This document shows, piece by piece, positions 54,291 through 63,341 of a stretch of 64,000 nucleotides of DNA (positions are counted from its first letter, which is position 1; each line of letters starts with the position of its first letter). Location of the stretch: the NCBI RefSeq assembly GCF_003201815.1, contig NZ_QJKB01000001.1:1240001-1304000 (forward strand), in the 5' to 3' direction. The stretch comes from Undibacterium pigrum (lineage in GTDB: Bacteria > Pseudomonadota > Gammaproteobacteria > Burkholderiales > Burkholderiaceae_D). Made by a program: the position numbers and the translations under genes. Below the pieces are notes generated by a model that was not told the origin of the DNA, made no database searches, and saw only the letters and a program-made list of their open reading frames with translations.

Positions 54291-56017
54291 GCGGGCTTTT
54301 CATTAGCGAAAATAATACGACCACCGGCATGTTGCCCGGCCTCAGAAAAATAACGGAATTGCAAACTGTCTTTTACTACATCATGTATGAGCTCAAGCAT
54401 GACGGGCACTTCAGGATGGATGACATGCTGGAACTTCAGCGCATGAACAGACTTGAATATGGGTGGCAGCGCAAAATACTCACGGGCATATTTGATGACC
54501 CAGTCGAGTTGCACTACCCCAGGCAGCACTGGTGCCACCGAGAAATGTCCATCAAAATAAAACAGTGTTGCCGGTACGATCAGCTCAAACAATACTTTTT
54601 CTGGTGCTTGTTCCAGCAAACGTATTTGTGGCAAACGTGGGCGCGGATCACCCGCTTCATCCAGCAAGGCATGCAGTTGTGCAAGCGTGGTCTTGCCCTG
54701 CGCATTGACAGGCATTTGATCCAGATAACGCCAGCGACGTGGCAAGGCAATCGCCTCTACCAGCTCACTCAATATTGCACGCATGCGCAGGTTGAATGCC
54801 CTCTTCCCTTCAAGTGCAAGTTGTTGACGGCCTTGTTCAGTCGCTACGATAAAAGCAGACAGTTTCTGCCTTTGCCCAGGCACTTCATGATCCGCGATGA
54901 CCCTGGCTTCACTGACCAGATCAGAAGCCAATAAAGCCTGTTCGATGGCATCGAGTGAAATACGTTTTTCTTCGATTTTGACGATGCGGTCACTACGTCC
55001 CTGCAATAGCAAGCGACCGTTATCTGTCAGTTGCGCCTTGTCCGCCAGACGCAACCAGTCGATTTGTCCCAGATGTGGCGAACGCACTTCCAGCAAATCT
55101 TCTTTCGCTATGCGCAAATAAACCCTGGGCAAAGCCTCCCAGCTTTCGATTGCACCAGGTTTGCGCTGACGCCAGGCGATGCCGCCGGTTTCAGAACTGC
55201 CATAGACTTCATACGGCACATGTCCCAACATATCGCCAACTGCGTATGCAGTCTCTGCTGCCAGTGGGCCACCTGATGAAAAGATGGCGCGCAATCTTTG
55301 CTTGCCGGCCTGCCAGTCCAGATGTTCTGGCAGTCGTTTCAGGTGAGCGGGACTGGCAATCAAGGCGCAATCACGCTGCGCCAATATTTGCGCAAGTTGC
55401 TCAGGAAAGTTGACGCTCAAGGCATGGATGACACGTCCGGCTGATAAAGGCCACAAGACCTTGAACAGCAAGCCATAAATATGTTGATGCGATACGGTAG
55501 AAACAATCTCGGCATTGCCAAGACGCTGGCCAAATACCTGCTCCAGGCTAGCAACTTCGCTCATCATTTGCGAGAGTTTTTTGGGTATGGCCTGCGGCTG
55601 TCCGGTACTACCTGAAGTATGCACGACCAGACCGGTAAAATCAGGGTCAAGTGCTTTCAATATCACAGGAGCAGCATTGATACCCGCCTTTACCGGCTGA
55701 TACTCTTCAGGGAACTCACCCAGAAATGCATCCACAGATTTGGACAATGCCAGACATGTGGCAGGCAAGGTATCAGCGGTCAGCCATACCGTTTTGTTTT
55801 CCAGCCAGGCCGCCAGCAAGGCGGCAGAAAATTCCAGGCTGTCTTCCAGGTACAGGGCGAACTGTGTTCCTGGCGCATTACGGATCGCAACGTTCCATGC
55901 GCCTATACGCTGCATGAAATCGCTATGCGATACAACGCCCGAGGCATTCCAGCCTGTAATGGCGTGGCCGGGACGAGCTACCAGCGCAAGGCAAGGATCG
56001 GGAGAAAAATCAGACAT
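54284..56017 (-). CDS. Fused acyl:ACP ligase (ApeH-like) and dehydratase domain (ApeI-like)
   Basis: A 577-residue bifunctional protein. Residues about 1-455 form an AMP-ligase of the acyl-activating superfamily (VVHTSGSTGQPQAIPKK, VYGSSETGGIAWR, motif GRSDRIVKI). Residues about 460-577 form a FabA/FabZ-like hotdog domain (FYFDGHFSVAPVLPGVVQLDW with the catalytic His). In E. coli and Xenorhabdus these are two separate genes, apeH and apeI. Start at 56017 (MSDFSPDP) is preferred; the frame 24 codons longer reads the neighbouring apeG. It probably loads 4-coumarate onto the carrier protein and dehydrates hydroxyacyl-ACP. Confidence 0.88.
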   Translation of the reverse strand: MSDFSPDPCLALVARPGHAITGWNASGVVSHSDFMQRIGAWNVAIRNAPGTQFALYLEDSLEFSAALLAAWLENKTVWLTADTLPATCLALSKSVDAFLGEFPEEYQPVKAGINAAPVILKALDPDFTGLVVHTSGSTGQPQAIPKKLSQMMSEVASLEQVFGQRLGNAEIVSTVSHQHIYGLLFKVLWPLSAGRVIHALSVNFPEQLAQILAQRDCALIASPAHLKRLPEHLDWQAGKQRLRAIFSSGGPLAAETAYAVGDMLGHVPYEVYGSSETGGIAWRQRKPGAIESWEALPRVYLRIAKEDLLEVRSPHLGQIDWLRLADKAQLTDNGRLLLQGRSDRIVKIEEKRISLDAIEQALLASDLVSEARVIADHEVPGQRQKLSAFIVATEQGRQQLALEGKRAFNLRMRAILSELVEAIALPRRWRYLDQMPVNAQGKTTLAQLHALLDEAGDPRPRLPQIRLLEQAPEKVLFELIVPATLFYFDGHFSVAPVLPGVVQLDWVIKYAREYFALPPIFKSVHALKFQHVIHPEVPVMLELIHDVVKDSLQFRYFSEAGQHAGGRIIFANEKPAC

Positions 56018-56522
56018 GATGAATTCGTTTAAAGCGCAGGCGCACCAGGTATTCGATGGCGAATAACAGCCCCATGAGGATATAGGCAATCACACCGGTA
56101 TACAGCGACCAGATAGCTGGCGAAGCCCACATGGCCGTAGCAAAAGCGATGCTCCCGTTGATGACGAAAAACACGCACCAGACTTGCGTCACACGGCGTG
56201 TATAGGCGATTGCCACGTCAGGCAATTCAGGTTCGCGCAGGCGCGCAAATCGCTCCACCATGGATGGTGGCACTGCCAGGCTATAAGAAAAAACAGCCAG
56301 CAATACGCAATTCACCAATACCGGATACAATTTAAGGGGAAGCAATGCATTGGCCCACACCGCACAGCCAGCCAGCAGCAAGGCGCAGAACATGGACCAG
56401 CGCGCTACCCGGCTGACCTTGAATGTGGGTAACCTGGTTGCCGCCGCCAATAACAGCAATGCAGCCAACCAGCGTGGCTCTACCTGCCCCTGGCCAAACC
56501 AGATGACCAGTGGATACAGCAC
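56010..56522 (-). CDS. apeG: COG4648-like membrane protein ApeG-like
   Basis: A 170-residue integral membrane protein with five or six helices and no enzyme motifs, matching the COG4648 family always found between the carrier-protein and ligase genes of aryl polyene clusters. Its role is not known. The listed start is GTG at 56522, but about 14 in-frame codons just before it encode a hydrophobic stretch (VRAILTVVAVILTV) that looks like the front of the first helix. No ATG, GTG or TTG exists in that extension, so a non-standard start is possible. Confidence 0.78.
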   Translation of the reverse strand: MLYPLVIWFGQGQVEPRWLAALLLLAAATRLPTFKVSRVARWSMFCALLLAGCAVWANALLPLKLYPVLVNCVLLAVFSYSLAVPPSMVERFARLREPELPDVAIAYTRRVTQVWCVFFVINGSIAFATAMWASPAIWSLYTGVIAYILMGLLFAIEYLVRLRFKRIHHV

Positions 56523-56560
56523 CGTAAGGATGACCGCAACAACGGTCAGGATAGCGCGAA

Positions 56561-56833
56561 CTATGTTGACTGCTCCGCCTGCAGATTGAGCAAGGCATCA
56601 ATCACGTCGCCAATAGTACGTATCTTTTTAAACACTTCAGGCTGCAGACGCATGCCTGTCATTTGCTTGAGTTTGACTGCCAGGTCGACTGCATCAATGC
56701 TGTCAATGTCCAGATCTGCATACAGATTGGATTCCAGCGTCAGACTGGCTTTATCCAGTTCAAACATCTCAGCCAGCAAATCGACTACCCAGACATAGAG
56801 CTCGTCTCTGCTCATTTCACTTACCACTACCAT
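56561..56833 (-). CDS. apeF: Acyl carrier protein ApeF-like
   Basis: A 90-residue carrier protein with the phosphopantetheine Ser in ADLDIDSIDAVDL. The start at 56833 (MVVVSEMSRDE) is decided by a strong AAGGAG site upstream; an 11-codon longer frame is not needed. It and the ApeE carrier next to it are the tethers on which the polyene is built and would be activated by the phosphopantetheinyl transferase at 40474. Confidence 0.9.
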   Translation of the reverse strand: MVVVSEMSRDELYVWVVDLLAEMFELDKASLTLESNLYADLDIDSIDAVDLAVKLKQMTGMRLQPEVFKKIRTIGDVIDALLNLQAEQST

Positions 56834-56843
56834 TACAGACTCC

Positions 56844-57098
56844 TTACTTCTTTCTATTTGCAGCAATTAATGCTGCCAGTGCGTTCACCGATGCAAAATG
56901 GCGGCGCGTATCTTCGGAATCAGCCGAGAGCGAGATACCGTAGCGCTTTTGCAGTGCCACACCCAGTTCAAGTGCATCGATAGAATCGAGACCCAGGCCT
57001 TCAACAAACAAAGGCGCGTTACTATCGATATCGTCAGCCGTGATATCTTCCAGTTGCAACACTTCAATGATCAGTTCTTTTACTTCTTGCTCAAGCAT
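56844..57098 (-). CDS. apeE: Acyl carrier protein ApeE-like
   Basis: An 84-residue carrier protein with the phosphopantetheine Ser in EGLGLDSIDALEL. It starts inside the last codons of the acyltransferase gene (overlap of eight bases). With the ApeF-like carrier 10 bases downstream it makes the two-carrier pair typical of aryl polyene systems. Confidence 0.92.
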   Translation of the reverse strand: MLEQEVKELIIEVLQLEDITADDIDSNAPLFVEGLGLDSIDALELGVALQKRYGISLSADSEDTRRHFASVNALAALIAANRKK

Positions 57099-57864
57099 GA
57101 CGTTGATTTTCCTCGGTAAAATAATGCTGCAGATGTTCCGTCAAATGACGGGCCGCCATGACATCCGACTGTCCAGCACCAATAAAATGCTGGATCGGAA
57201 TATCTTCTTTAACTTCTATCCTGAACTGCGCAAAACGTTCTGGCACGTGCCACCACTTCTCACCCTTGCCCAAAGTCGGCGGATCACAACGTATGACCAC
57301 TGGCGTTACTGCGCAAACTCCGCGCACCGCAATATTTGCGGCACCACGCTTTAAACTGATAACACCGTCAGCGGGAGTACGTGTTCCTTCAGGAAACACA
57401 ATCAGATTATTGCCTGCCTGCAAAGACGCGATACAGGCTTCCAATAATTCTGTACCCTGCTCATTACTGATATAAGCAGCCGCTCTTACGGGACCACGGG
57501 TAAACGGGTTATTCCACAGATGACTTTTGACGATGCAATCTGCATTTTTAACAAAAGCCATCAAAAAAACTGTATCGATCAGGGTAGGATGATTTGCCAG
57601 TATCAGCAAGCCACCTCGCTCCAGCCTGTTAAGACCAGTGATCTCATAACGCAAGACGCCAAGCAGCCGCATCAGGCCGACAAAGCCACGGAAGGTCAAC
57701 CGTATGATGTTACGCGCCACCCTGGTCCGTTTTTCTTGTTGCCATACCAGCACATACAAGGCCGGGAACACCAGTACCCGCAACAGTAAACCGCCTATGC
57801 CAAACGTCAAAAAGCTGATGCCTGTAGCCAAAACCCGCCAACCACGGTCAAGCCTGTCAAACAT
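57091..57864 (-). CDS. apeD: Lysophospholipid-type acyltransferase ApeD-like
   Basis: A 257-residue 1-acylglycerol-3-phosphate acyltransferase family member. Catalytic motif 1 is ILANHPTLIDTVF (the NHX4D-type box, here NHPTLID), motif 3 is FPEGTRTPADG, and an N-terminal helix anchors it in the inner membrane. It would transfer the finished aryl polyene chain to a lipid acceptor. Overlaps the genes on both sides by eight bases. Confidence 0.9.
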   Translation of the reverse strand: MFDRLDRGWRVLATGISFLTFGIGGLLLRVLVFPALYVLVWQQEKRTRVARNIIRLTFRGFVGLMRLLGVLRYEITGLNRLERGGLLILANHPTLIDTVFLMAFVKNADCIVKSHLWNNPFTRGPVRAAAYISNEQGTELLEACIASLQAGNNLIVFPEGTRTPADGVISLKRGAANIAVRGVCAVTPVVIRCDPPTLGKGEKWWHVPERFAQFRIEVKEDIPIQHFIGAGQSDVMAARHLTEHLQHYFTEENQRHA

Positions 57865-58594
57865 GGCGAGACCACAGCCAGCGCCGTTTACCCACTATAC
57901 GCTGCATCTGCGCTTGTTCTCCGATTTGGAAACGTAATACTTCCAATCCGCCTGACATGTCATTGGCGTTTATGTCCTGCTCATCAACTTCATCCCAATT
58001 CAGATGAATCACGTCTTGCTGCGCTGGCACCATCAGCCAGGCCCATGCAAAGGCTTGCTCATCACAGTCCTGAAATTCGGTAAACACGGATGGCAAAGTC
58101 TGATCATAAGCCACCAGCATCACCATGGGTGCGCCGTCTGCCAGCAAACCACAGGCCTCAATGACGGCATGCTCTATTGTACTTTTACCGCCAGCCAGGG
58201 CGATATGATTTGCCTGATCCTTGCGTGCAATCGAAAACAAACCAGCACTGGCGTTATGTACGGCCAGACCAAAACCTGTCGGCGACACTGAATTATCCTG
58301 TATCAGCTCTGTCAATAAATCGACAGCACGTGTCACCTCACCATGACGGGAACAAAATACCGTGGGAACATTAGTCTGCCCATTCAGGCACTGATATGCA
58401 ACTTCCAGCGCCATTTTCCCCAGAAAGCCGGCGCGTCTGCGCAACATCGCTGGCATTGCTGCAACACCAGGCTCAGCATCTTCTGCAAAGGGAAATGGCG
58501 AAGCCGCCCATGCCTTCCATGCGTCCGCAGTGGCAACACCGGGAGCCCAGGCAGCACAATTATCAATTGAGAAACAAACGCCATTAACACGCAT
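57857..58594 (-). CDS. apeC: Ketosynthase-like chain-length factor ApeC-like
   Basis: A 245-residue shortened beta-ketoacyl-synthase-like protein, the chain-length-factor type of aryl polyene clusters. The active-site Cys is absent: the nucleophile region reads VHNASAGLFSIA, and the downstream His boxes are not kept. It probably forms a heterodimer with the ApeO ketosynthase to set chain length. It is the first gene of the cluster; the ATG at 58594 has GGAAAAAT before it. Confidence 0.87.
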   Translation of the reverse strand: MRVNGVCFSIDNCAAWAPGVATADAWKAWAASPFPFAEDAEPGVAAMPAMLRRRAGFLGKMALEVAYQCLNGQTNVPTVFCSRHGEVTRAVDLLTELIQDNSVSPTGFGLAVHNASAGLFSIARKDQANHIALAGGKSTIEHAVIEACGLLADGAPMVMLVAYDQTLPSVFTEFQDCDEQAFAWAWLMVPAQQDVIHLNWDEVDEQDINANDMSGGLEVLRFQIGEQAQMQRIVGKRRWLWSRHV

Positions 58595-58675
58595 TATTAT
58601 ATTTTTCCATCAAGTTTTCGCATGTCACGGCTAGCGCAAGTGCTGCAGTAAACAATTTGTAACAAATCTGGCCGC

Positions 58676-58705
58676 ATTATAGCAAAGCATCATTAGAGTT
58701 CACAA
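58676..58705 (-). promoter_or_regulatory. Sigma-70-like promoter of the aryl polyene cluster
   Basis: On the minus strand, TTGTGA (58705-58700) and a perfect TATAAT (58681-58676) are 18 bases apart. TGC before the -10 makes an extended -10 (TGCTATAAT). The first gene starts about 80 bases downstream. Confidence 0.75.
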
Positions 58706-58830
58706 TCTGATATATCTTCAGTTATCTTAAGGTTACTTTTATTTACATCTTGTATTTCCAAATAGCAATTAATTTAAACACTCAATAGCAATTGCAAATA
58801 GCGCAGACGAAAATCCAAGGCACAAAAAGA

Positions 58831-58864
58831 CGAAGCCCCGCAACAATCATGTTGCGGGGCTTCG
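58831..58864 (-). terminator. Rho-independent terminator of the RND operon
   Basis: A 14-bp perfect GC-rich stem (CGAAGCCCCGCAAC / GTTGCGGGGCTTCG) with a six-base loop. Read on the minus strand it is followed by TCTTTTT, so it ends transcription from the efflux genes before the aryl polyene promoter. Confidence 0.93.
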
Positions 58865-58927
58865 TTACTTGCTCAGTTTTATACGCAGTTCATACTGCCT
58901 ACAACTCAGATTGCCATAATAATAAAC

Positions 58928-61900
58928 TTAAACAGGTTTGGTATCAGGTGTATTCTCATGCTTGCCCTTGAACATGCCACGGATTTTCCCAAGCAAATGT
59001 TCAAAATCATCAATGTAGGTGAACACGGCTGGCACCACCAGCAAGCTCAGCAAGGTTGAGGTAATCAAACCACCAATCACGGCAATCGCCATCGGTGAGC
59101 GGAAGCTGGGGTCAGCACCCCAACCCAGAGCCAGCGGCATCATGCCTGCACCCATGGCGATGGTAGTCATGATGATCGGGCGGCTGCGCTTATGGCAGGC
59201 ATCCACCAGAGCATCAAAACGGCTCATGCCTGCTTCTCTTGCCAATACTGCATAGTCAACCAGCAAGATAGAGTTCTTGGTCACGATACCCATGAGCATG
59301 ATCAAACCTATCATGGATGGCATGGACAAGGCGCGACCCGTCACCAGCAAAGCCACGAAAGCACCACCTATACTCAAAGGCAAAGCGGCCAGGATAGTCA
59401 CTGGTTGCAAGAAGTCCTTGAACAGCAGAACCAAAACGCCATAGATACACAGCACACCGATCAGCATGGCAATACCAAAACTGGCGAACAGAGCTTGCAT
59501 CTCCTGTGCATCGCCCAGCTCAGCAATACTGACTGATGGCGGCAGGTTTTTCATGCTTGGTAAGGCGCGCGCTTCTTCATTGACTTCACCCAGTTGACGG
59601 CTACCCAGCTCCACATCCAGGGTCACATTGCGTTTGCGGTTCAAACGGTCTATCTGTGCGGGGCCAGATTCCATCGTGACGCTGGCGACACTACCCAGCA
59701 TGACGGGACCATTTTTACCTGGCACGGTCAGACGTTCTATTTCAGACAAATCTGCCCTGAAGCTGTCAGGCAATTTGACACGGATAGGCACCTGGCGTTG
59801 CGACAGGTTCAACTTCGGCAAAGCCTGGTCGTAATCACCAGCAGTCGCCACGCGCACAGTTTCACCAATTGCAGCCGCGGTCACACCAAGATCGGCTGCC
59901 CTGGCCACATCTGGACGCACAATGATTTCAGGACGGACCAGCGAAGCACTGGAGCTGACATTGCCTACGCCTTTCAGCGTGCGCAATTCACGCTCAACTT
60001 TTTGCGCCGCTTCAACCAGGGCCAAAGGATCTTCACTTTGTAAGACCAGCTGCATTTTGACACCGGTATCTGGTGGGCCTACGGTAAATTTTGCACCAGA
60101 AATGTCAGCTATTTCTGTACGAATTTTCGCATCAATGTCAGCAATTGAATCCTTGCGCTTGTTCCTGTGCACTGCTGTTACTGTCAGAACTGCACGCCTG
60201 GCTTCTGCCGCTGCACCCGGAGCAAAAGCATCACCACTGGAACCACCACCGATAGAACTGAAGACATTGATAATTTCCTTGTTCTTCATGATGGCAAGCC
60301 TGGCCTGCTCAGCGACGGTACGGGTTTCTGCCAGCGTACTACCAGGTGGCAGTTCTATACTGACTTGCGTCTGCGCCCGGTCGGCTGAAGGAACAAACCC
60401 GGTTGGCAGCAAACCAACCAGTGCAATCGAAGCAATGAAAAATACCGTTGCTGCTATCATCGTGACCAGACGATGGCGCAAACACCATTGCATGGTTTTC
60501 ATATAACGGGTCATGAGCCAGCCATCTGCCTGACCATGCTCGCCAGCCTTACCTGGCTTGGGAGCTTTCATGATGTAAGCTGCCATCATAGGCGTCAACA
60601 GACGCGCCACCACCAGCGAAGCCAGAATCGCAATCACCGCTGTCCAGCCAAACTGCTTGAAGAACAGACCCGGCACACCACCCATGAAGGCAGTAGGCAA
60701 GAACACCGCAACCAGGGCAAAGGTCGTGGCGATAACGGCCATACCAATTTCATCCGCCGCTTCCATGGCTGCCTGCATAGGCGTTTTACCCATGTGCAAA
60801 TGGCGGGCGATGTTTTCGATTTCCACAATCGCATCATCGACCAGCACGCCCACCACCAGTGCCAGTGACAGCAAAGTCACAGTGTTAAGCGTATAACCAA
60901 AATACTTGAGACCGAGGAAGGTAGGTATCACGGACAAAGGCAAAGCAGCTGCCGCCACCAGCGTTGCGCGCCAGTCACGTAAAAACCAGAATACCACCAG
61001 GATGGCCAGCAAGGCACCTTCATACAACAAGTCCATCGAGCCATCGAAGTTTTCTTCTACCGGCTGGGCATTATCTATGGCCTGGTGAAACTTCATGTTT
61101 GGATGCGCAGCCTGCAATTCATCGACCGCTGCATGCGAACCTTTGGCCACATCAACTTCACTGGCGCCCTTGGTACGGAAGACTTCAAAACCAACCACAG
61201 GCTTGCCATCCAGGGTAGCGACAGAACGTGGCTCACTGACGGTATCAAGTACATTCGCCACCTGATCGAGACGTATATGCCTGCCATCTGGCAAAGGAAT
61301 ATCCAGAACAGCCAGTTCAGCAGCCGTCTTGACAGTAGCAATAGTGCGCACGGATTGTTCGGCACCACTGACATCACCACGGCCACCTGGCGCCTCTTGC
61401 TGTACCAGTTTCAAACGGCGTGATACATCAACGGCGGCAACATTCAATGCAGCCATCTTGGCAGTATCAAGCTCAACCCGCACTTCACGGCTGACGCCAC
61501 CCATACGCCTGACCGCGCCGACTCCAGGTACGGCACGCAAGCGTTTTGCGACTGTGTTATCAACAAACCAGCTAAGCTCTTGTGCATCTGGCTTACTGCT
61601 TTCACCAGCAATGACTTTACTGTCTTTGCCATCTTCTGCAGCTTCTACCGTATATGTCATGATGACACGGCCAGCAGTGGATGCTTTGGTCACGGTAGGG
61701 TCACGCATTTCGCTAGGCAAATCAGCACGCACGGTTGCTACTGCATCACGCACTTCATTGACTGCATCTGAAATTACTTTTTCCAGGATGAACTCAACCG
61801 TGACTTCAACATTGCCATCCAGCACCTTGGTGTAGACGTTTTTCACACCTTGCAAGGAAGCGACCGCATCTTCTATCTTGCGGGCGACTTCAGTTTCCAG

Positions 61901-62074
61901 CTGCGCTGGTGCTGCACCGGACAAGGGGGCACTGACGGTAACGATAGGCAATTCAATGTCAGGGAAATCCTGGACTATGGTGGAGCGGAACGACAATATC
62001 CCTGCCAGCGTCAGCAAGATAAACAGCATGATCGCCGGTATGGGATTTTTAATTGAGAGTGAAGAGAAATTCAC
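58928..62074 (-). CDS. RND efflux pump permease (HAE1/AcrB family)
   Basis: A 1048-residue inner-membrane pump of the hydrophobe/amphiphile efflux family: 12 helices, two large periplasmic domains, proton-relay Asp pair in LVDDAIVEIEN (helix 4) and the matching Lys in MGIVTKNSILLVDY (helix 10). Length is normal for the family. It begins nine bases after the adaptor stop. Substrates cannot be read from the sequence. It is the third gene of a tripartite operon. Confidence 0.95.
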   Translation of the reverse strand: MNFSSLSIKNPIPAIMLFILLTLAGILSFRSTIVQDFPDIELPIVTVSAPLSGAAPAQLETEVARKIEDAVASLQGVKNVYTKVLDGNVEVTVEFILEKVISDAVNEVRDAVATVRADLPSEMRDPTVTKASTAGRVIMTYTVEAAEDGKDSKVIAGESSKPDAQELSWFVDNTVAKRLRAVPGVGAVRRMGGVSREVRVELDTAKMAALNVAAVDVSRRLKLVQQEAPGGRGDVSGAEQSVRTIATVKTAAELAVLDIPLPDGRHIRLDQVANVLDTVSEPRSVATLDGKPVVGFEVFRTKGASEVDVAKGSHAAVDELQAAHPNMKFHQAIDNAQPVEENFDGSMDLLYEGALLAILVVFWFLRDWRATLVAAAALPLSVIPTFLGLKYFGYTLNTVTLLSLALVVGVLVDDAIVEIENIARHLHMGKTPMQAAMEAADEIGMAVIATTFALVAVFLPTAFMGGVPGLFFKQFGWTAVIAILASLVVARLLTPMMAAYIMKAPKPGKAGEHGQADGWLMTRYMKTMQWCLRHRLVTMIAATVFFIASIALVGLLPTGFVPSADRAQTQVSIELPPGSTLAETRTVAEQARLAIMKNKEIINVFSSIGGGSSGDAFAPGAAAEARRAVLTVTAVHRNKRKDSIADIDAKIRTEIADISGAKFTVGPPDTGVKMQLVLQSEDPLALVEAAQKVERELRTLKGVGNVSSSASLVRPEIIVRPDVARAADLGVTAAAIGETVRVATAGDYDQALPKLNLSQRQVPIRVKLPDSFRADLSEIERLTVPGKNGPVMLGSVASVTMESGPAQIDRLNRKRNVTLDVELGSRQLGEVNEEARALPSMKNLPPSVSIAELGDAQEMQALFASFGIAMLIGVLCIYGVLVLLFKDFLQPVTILAALPLSIGGAFVALLVTGRALSMPSMIGLIMLMGIVTKNSILLVDYAVLAREAGMSRFDALVDACHKRSRPIIMTTIAMGAGMMPLALGWGADPSFRSPMAIAVIGGLITSTLLSLLVVPAVFTYIDDFEHLLGKIRGMFKGKHENTPDTKPV

Positions 62075-62083
62075 ATGAACCCC

Positions 62084-63313
62084 TTAGTTTTTTACGGCAG
62101 CATTAGCTGGCTTGACTGCCGCCACCACTTTTACCGTATCGCCATCATTGAGGAAGCCAGCACCGCTGGAAACTATCGTGCTGTCGGCGTTCAGGCCTGA
62201 GACCACTTCAACCAGGTCACCTTGCGCATTGCTGATACGACGCCCGGTTTGCAACTTGATTTGCGTAACCCGGTTATCTGCATTCAAACGGAAGGCATAG
62301 CTGAAACCATCTCTGACCACCACGGCCTGCTGAGGTATGGTCAAGGCTTGTGAACTGCCCATGACGAATTCACCCTTGGCATACATGCCAGGCTTGAATG
62401 CCAGTGAGGCTGTAGCTGATTGTGGTTTGCCAGGCGTAGTTGCACTCGCAGTTGCAGCAGTCTCAGGCACCAGATCAACATACACCAGGCCCATCCTGGT
62501 TTGCGCATCAACCGTAGGCGACACTACCCTGACCTTGCCCCTCCATTGCGCACCGCCTGGTGCAGTGACGATGGCCTCAGTACCGGCTACTATTTTTGCC
62601 ATTTCACTGGCTGTTACTTCAGCACGCCATTCCAGACGACCCTGACGTATCATGCGGAACAATTCTGCGCCATTACCAACGACAGAACCCAGGGTAGCTG
62701 CACGTGCGGTAATGATGCCACTGTCAGGCGCAACAACGCGGGTATGGCGCATGCGCAATTGCTGGGCATCGACGCCAGCCTTGGCAGACTCTACCCTGGC
62801 CTTGGCAGTTTGTTCTGCAGTCAGGTACTGGCCTACTTGCTGGGCGCTGAGTGCACCACTGGTTTGCAGGGTGCGGGCACGTTCAGCATTGGCAGCAGCA
62901 TCAGCCAGATTGGCCTGCGCCTCAGCCAGACTGGCTTGTGCCAGTGCCAGATCAGCTTTCACGGTTTCGCTGGCAAAGCTGGCCAGCAATTGTCCACGCT
63001 GGACCACATCACCTATATTGGCATGCAATTCCTGTATGCGCAGTCCGGCGGCTTCTGATCCTATCAAGGCTTCCTGCCAGGCGGCGACACTACCATTGGC
63101 GCTCAGCTTAATGACCAGGTTACCGCTGGTGGCCTTGGTGGTGGTGACTGTCAACGCTGGCTTGACCTTTGCTGCCGGTGTTGAGGCAGAGGCTGTCTTG
63201 GAAGGCTCTTCTGCGGCGCTGGAACTGGCTGACAACCATAAGCCACCTGCTCCAAGGGCGATCATGCCAGCCAGACTCAGGGACAGTGGTTTGCGTGCAA
63301 TAAGTTTCTTCAT
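62084..63313 (-). CDS. RND efflux periplasmic adaptor (membrane fusion protein)
   Basis: A 409-residue periplasmic adaptor: N-terminal signal/anchor (LSLSLAGMIALGAGG), barrel-sandwich hybrid split by an alpha-hairpin coiled coil (LALAQASLAEAQANLADAAANAERARTL region, about 130-195), beta-barrel and C-terminal membrane-proximal domain. It links the pump to the outer-membrane factor. Starts 28 bases after the outer-membrane gene stop. Confidence 0.94.
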   Translation of the reverse strand: MKKLIARKPLSLSLAGMIALGAGGLWLSASSSAAEEPSKTASASTPAAKVKPALTVTTTKATSGNLVIKLSANGSVAAWQEALIGSEAAGLRIQELHANIGDVVQRGQLLASFASETVKADLALAQASLAEAQANLADAAANAERARTLQTSGALSAQQVGQYLTAEQTAKARVESAKAGVDAQQLRMRHTRVVAPDSGIITARAATLGSVVGNGAELFRMIRQGRLEWRAEVTASEMAKIVAGTEAIVTAPGGAQWRGKVRVVSPTVDAQTRMGLVYVDLVPETAATASATTPGKPQSATASLAFKPGMYAKGEFVMGSSQALTIPQQAVVVRDGFSYAFRLNADNRVTQIKLQTGRRISNAQGDLVEVVSGLNADSTIVSSGAGFLNDGDTVKVVAAVKPANAAVKN

Positions 63314-63341
63314 GTCGAATACGCTTTCTGTTATTTTAAAT

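Larger units (their letters stand above)
58595..58927 (-). other. 333-base leader of the aryl polyene cluster
   Basis: AT-rich with no gene I can support. It holds a strong promoter for the cluster (58676-58705) and, near its far end, the terminator of the converging RND operon (58831-58864). About 80 untranslated bases separate the promoter from the first gene. I see no obvious regulator site. Confidence 0.6.
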
